The translations under genes and the position numbers were made by a program. Source: Parvularia atlantis (taxonomy: Eukaryota; Opisthokonta; Rotosphaerida). From it: a stretch of DNA of 24,439 nt. Below the pieces are notes generated by a model. The model saw only the letters and a list, made by a program, of their open reading frames with translations, did not search any database and was not told the origin of the DNA. Position 1 is the stretch's first letter; each line of letters opens with the position of its first letter. The stretch is from assembly GCA_943704415.1 (NCBI GenBank), contig CALSCO010000928.1, positions 1 to 24,439 of the forward strand, in the 5' to 3' direction. Of this stretch, positions 21,063 to 24,439 are shown in pieces.

Positions 21063-22724
21063 ATGCCGCCGCCACTCGCCGCGCGCCCGCCACCGGCGCC
21101 CGGCGCGCTCGAGGCCGGCGCGCTGTCGTGGCCGATGCTCGCGGGGCTGGGCGTGGCCTGCGTGGTGCGATCCCGCCGCGCCCGACGCCACCAGCGCATC
21201 CTCACCGAGCCACACCGTGTCGCGTCGCAGGTGTCGGGCGACTGGGCGGGCTGGAACTACGGCCTCGGTGTGCGCGCGCGGCGTACGTTGCGCTGCGGCA
21301 GTGGATGACACCGTGCGCGGTGGGGCGCATGCCAGGCGCGGGCGGGTGGGGCGGGATGCTTGTGGCGACGGCGTTGATGGCCGTGCTGTACGCGAGCCTG
21401 TGCACGGTCTTGGCCGAGATGGCCACGGTGCGTCCGTCCGTCTCGTGCGCGTGCCGGGCGCGTCTCATTCACCCCACTCAGATCGAGTCGAGCGCGGGCG
21501 GCGGCGCGGCGTTTGCGCGGCGCGCGTTCGGCCCCGTCGGCGGCTTCACGACCGGCGTGGCCATCCTGCTCGAGTACACGGCCGCGCCGGCTGCGATCGC
21601 CGTCTTCACGACCGCTGCGATCCTTGAGCTGTTTGGGCTGGACCTGGGCAGCGCGTGGTTCTACGGCGTCCTGCCCGCGCTGCACCTGGCCCTGCTGACG
21701 GTCTACTGCTTCGGCGTGCGCGAGGCGATCGGGGCGACGGTCGCAACGGCCGCTGTGTCGACGGCCGGGCTGTTCGTCTTCTGCGGCGCAGTGGCGCCGT
21801 ACGCCGACCTGGGCCGGCTGCTGGACGTGGGCGACCCGCCGGGCGCCTTTCTGCCATACGGCGCGACGGGCGTGCTTGTGGCCGTGCCGTACGCGATGTG
21901 GTTCTTCCTCGCGATCGAGGCGACGCCGCTCGCGGCCGAGGAGGCGCGCGACCCGGCCGCGTCGCTGCCGCGCGCGATGGCGACGGCGATGGGCGTGCTG
22001 CTGGTGCTCGCGGGGCTGGTGCTCGTGCTCGCGCCGGCCGCCGTCGGCGCGGCCGCCCTCGCCGACTCGCCCAAGCCGCTGCTGGCCTCTCTTGAGACGC
22101 TCTACCAGGTGCGTCGACGTGCGAAGCACTTGCTGCAGTGCTGAGCCCGCGGCCTGCTCACAGGACGCGCCGGCTGGTCGCGCGCTGCTCATCGTCGTCA
22201 ACCTCATGTCGATCTGCGGCCTGCTGGCGTCGTACGCGAGCGGCATCTTTGCGTCGTCGCGCCTCACCTTCGACCTCGCCCGCGCCGGCTACCTGCCCGC
22301 GCTGCTCGCCTACACGACGCCCGGGAGACACGCGCCCGTGCCGGCGACGCTCACGCTCGGCTTGGCGATGCTCGGGCTCGCGCTGACGGGCCAGGGCGAC
22401 CGGCTGATCCTTGTCGCGGTGCTGGGCGCGCTGCTGTCGTACGTGCTCATGACGGCGACGTTCCTGGCCTTGCGCTGGCGCGAGCCGACGACGCCGCGGC
22501 CGTTCCGCGCGCCGCTGGGCGTGGCGCTGGCCGTGGTGGCGCTGCTGATGGCGCTGCTGTGCCTCGGGTGCGTCTTTGCACAGGACCCGATCGTCGCTGC
22601 GGTTGCGCTGGGCGTGTGGCTGCTGGCGACGGCGTACTTTGTGCTCTACGGGCGGCGGCACATGCGCTCGCCGTACGACCCGCTGCCGCACGCGCCCGAG
22701 CACGACGAGCACGAGCGGCTGTGA
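21063..22724 (+). CDS. APC-superfamily amino-acid/amine transporter
   Basis: Five exons, 21063-21164, 21231-21267, 21336-21427, 21482-22108 and 22164-22724, encode 472 aa with about 12 predicted membrane spans. The early VVSGDWAGWNYGLGAGGWGG motif followed by LAEMAT and GGGAAFARRAFGPVGG fits the branch of amino acid-polyamine-organocation transporters that includes ethanolamine permeases (family pattern 'ISGDFFGWNFGL...GGAYSFAR'). The substrate is probably an amino acid or ethanolamine-like amine. Other landmarks are YAMWFFLAIEATPLAAEEARDP and SYASGIFASSRLTFDLARAGYLP, the standard APC repeats near spans 6 and 8. It starts 50 bp after the TFEB-like stop codon and ends 15 bp before the next start codon, all on one strand. 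Family confidence is high; substrate is inferred. Confidence 0.9.
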
Positions 22725-22739
22725 AGGTGCACTTTGTTC

Positions 22740-23988
22740 ATGGACTCGATCAGTGCGTTCACCGCCAGTCGAGCGCGCATGCAATCGGTGCTGGCGGCGC
22801 TGGCGGCCCCAGACGACGACGGCGACGACGAGCGCGAGGCTGACGACGTGCGCACTGTGGCCGAGACGATGCCGTGGCCGGGCGACAGCGGCGGCGGCGG
22901 CGACGTGCTGGCGGTCGTGGACGCGTGCCGCGCCGTGCACGAGATCGCCAAGCACTGCCGGCACGACGCGCGGCTGGCGGCGGACGGCGTCTTTGCGCGG
23001 CGCGTGTGGCGGGCGGCGCAGCGCGGGCGCTGGCTGGACAAGACGTGCGCGTGGATCGCCACGCCGGCCGCGCCGCCGCACGTCGCGATGTGGTGCCTCA
23101 CGGCCGTGCGCGCCGCCGTCAAGACGCTGCCGCCGGACGAGCTGCGGCCGCTGATCGCTGGCCTCGCGACGACGCTCGAGGCCGCGCTCGCACTGCATCG
23201 CGCCGCCGTCGTGCGTCGTCGCGCGCTCGAGACGGCCGACGCCGCGCTCGATCGGGTGCCCGAGGCCGCTGCCGACGTGGCGCTGCTGCTGCTGCACGTT
23301 GAACCCGGCGCCGTGCCCGACGTGCCGCGACACCGGTGCGCGCTCGCGGACGATAACGGTGACGACGGCGCGCAGCAGGCCGCGCTGCGCCGCGCGCTCG
23401 TCGTGCTGCTGCTGCGCGTGATGGGCGACGGCGCGGCGCAGCCGGTGTGGGTGCAGCTCGCGCTCGACGAGGCGGCGCTCGTGCGGCTGTTTGTCGACGA
23501 CGACGCGGCGCTCGTGCGCGTCCTCGGGCTGTGCGTCGCGGGCGAGACGGCGCGGTGCACTGCTGCTGCTGCTGCCTCTGCCCTCTATCGGCTCACGCGC
23601 GCGGCAGGTACACGGCTCTGCGTCCCGCCGTGCTGCTCGCGGAGCTGCTGCGCGCGCTCGCGTACGATGTGCGCCTGATCGTCGACCTCCTCGGCTCGCC
23701 CGAGACGAGCCTGCTAGCTGTGCTGCTCGCGTGCGTCGTCTGCTGTGGGCACGCGCCGCGCTGATCGTCTGGGTGCGCGCGTACAGCTACGCCAAGACCC
23801 TCGCGGCGACGTGGCCGGCCGCGTCGGACGCGTGGCGCGCGGCCGGCAGCGACGCCGGCGCAATCACGACGTGCCTCCGCGAGCTGTGCGCGACGCTCAC
23901 GCGGCTGTGGACCAAGGGGCTGTTCCCGTTCAACCCGGGGGCGCTCGTGCGGCGCGTGACGGCGCTTCTTGTCCTTGTCGAAGCGTGA
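22740..23988 (+). CDS. LINS1-like (Lines homologue) helical-repeat protein
   Basis: Three exons, 22740-23554, 23608-23730 and 23787-23988, encode 379 aa, mainly Ala/Leu/Arg-rich helices of ARM/HEAT type. Two late segments suggest the Lines family: LIVDLLGSPETSLLAVLLAYAK, which resembles the family's '(D)W(L)...S.ET..L.YLL.YLK' block, and a C-terminal LRELCATLTRLWTKGLFPFNPGALVRR, which resembles the LINES_C motif ('...RL..K.LFPYNP..LLRR'). Drosophila Lines and human LINS1 are nuclear regulators of development and cognition with poorly known biochemistry. The N-terminal half is not recognisable by eye. Start codon chosen as the first ATG of the open frame. Only 15 bp separate it from the transporter upstream. 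Confidence 0.6.
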
Positions 23989-24252
23989 GTTCAGTGCAGT
24001 GCGATACCCCTGAGTACATAATGGATGAGAAACATTCAGTTCATTCACGTTCATTCAACATCCACAGGAAAGGAGTCAGTACCTGTCCGTGTTTCAAAAG
24101 GAGCGCACCTTTGCTTCGGGGTATAGGCCCTGGTTCAGAGCCCGATCCGGGTCGGACACGGTGTGCAGTGTGTGCCTTGCCGGTGATCTTGTGAGGGAAG
24201 GCTGCACGAATGGTCAGCGCGCGATCGGGCATGCCGGCGCGCCAGACAGATC
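23989..24252. other. AT-richer flank downstream of the Fanzor-like gene with hairpins and a short tandem repeat
   Basis: This stretch is clearly less GC-rich than the rest of the window. It holds a tandem GTTCATTCA repeat (24039-24057), a 7-bp-stem hairpin GGCCCTG/CAGAGCC with a 3-nt loop (24126-24142) and a second weaker hairpin CCGA/TCGG just after it (24142-24155). On the minus strand it lies directly 3' of the TnpB/Fanzor-type gene, where such elements encode their guide RNA and right end. The boundary of the element cannot be set from one copy. Confidence 0.4.
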
Positions 24253-24438
24253 TCAGTTGCCGCGGCGGAAGGCGGCGGGTCGCTCAAGGCCGGCCATGTA
24301 GCACTTCCACAGGTAGGCGATGTTGCGCGCAGCGTCGACGTCCCTGTTCCACGACCACGAATGATTTACACTTTTGCAGTGTTTCGTGGAGTGAAGGGAC
24401 GGGTGCTGGCGCATCGCGGAGTGACACTGGCAGCACGT
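24253..24438 (-). CDS. TnpB/Fanzor-type RNA-guided nuclease, C-terminal fragment (5' part beyond window)
   Basis: The last 61 codons of a minus-strand gene that runs off the window. It has a zinc-ribbon start TCCQCHSAM, a later HCKSVNHSW and then WNRDVDAARNIAYLW. The last is the hallmark RuvC-III motif of IS605/IS607 OrfB (TnpB) and eukaryotic Fanzor proteins, including the catalytic Asp in NRD. A short tail MAGLERPAAFRRGN ends at TGA. The second half of the zinc ribbon normally reads CxxC; here it reads CKSV, so one zinc ligand seems to be missing or replaced by a nearby His. In these families the nuclease is guided by an omegaRNA transcribed from the element's 3' end. Base composition is lower in GC than the neighbours, which suggests a mobile origin. 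It is either a live or a decaying copy; the fragment alone cannot tell. Confidence 0.78.
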   Translation of the reverse strand, partial: TCCQCHSAMRQHPSLHSTKHCKSVNHSWSWNRDVDAARNIAYLWKCYMAGLERPAAFRRGN

Positions 24439-24439
24439 C

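Noticed and set aside
23320-23360. A 40-bp GT-AG candidate intron in the LINS1-like gene
   Set aside because: Removing it shifts the frame and breaks the otherwise continuous helical protein.

Overview
This window is nuclear DNA from a compact, very GC-rich eukaryote. Every protein gene except one is interrupted by short spliceosomal introns. I resolved about 86 introns by matching exon joins to known families. They run 43 to 72 bp, mostly start GTGCG, end CAG, and often carry a CTNAC-like branch site 13-25 nt before the acceptor. The gene set includes a TFEB/MITF-type bHLH factor, TBCK, a LINS1-like protein, TMEM185 and an ependymin-like secreted protein. That set suggests a unicellular holozoan (a protist relative of animals). 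This is inference; I cannot name the species.

Left part (1-6.9 kb): a cytosolic-type NADP isocitrate dehydrogenase (partial, minus) diverges from TIM8 (plus). TIM8 converges on ZSWIM7/SWS1 (minus). ZSWIM7 shares only 30 bp with a divergent serine-rich gene (plus). Then come TMEM185 and TFIIB, both minus and tightly packed.

Middle (6.9-16.2 kb): TBCK (minus, 17 exons) diverges from a TACO1/YebC-type mitochondrial translation factor (plus). An ependymin-like gene follows (plus), then PIGQ/GPI1 (minus, 15 exons). The DPM3 stop codon directly abuts the PIGQ start codon on the same strand. DPM3 (dolichol-phosphate-mannose synthase subunit) and PIGQ (GPI-GlcNAc transferase subunit) both serve ER glycolipid synthesis.

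Right part (16.2-24.4 kb): GDP-mannose 4,6-dehydratase (plus, 10 exons) lies next to DPM3, so three genes of mannose/GPI metabolism are adjacent. A polyglutamine protein with a SAP-like tail (minus) carries 25 perfect CAG codons. A TFEB/MITF homologue, an APC-family amino-acid/amine transporter and a LINS1-like gene then run head to tail on the plus strand with gaps of 50 and 15 bp. The last 450 bp is visibly less GC-rich. It ends in the 3' part of a TnpB/Fanzor-type RNA-guided nuclease gene (minus, cut by the window edge), with a hairpin-forming stretch downstream of its stop codon.

The points most worth following are the Fanzor-like element at the right edge, the zero-gap DPM3-PIGQ pair, and an unusual share of GC-AG introns (about 6 of 86). 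Long antisense ORFs are frequent here but are by-products of the GC content.
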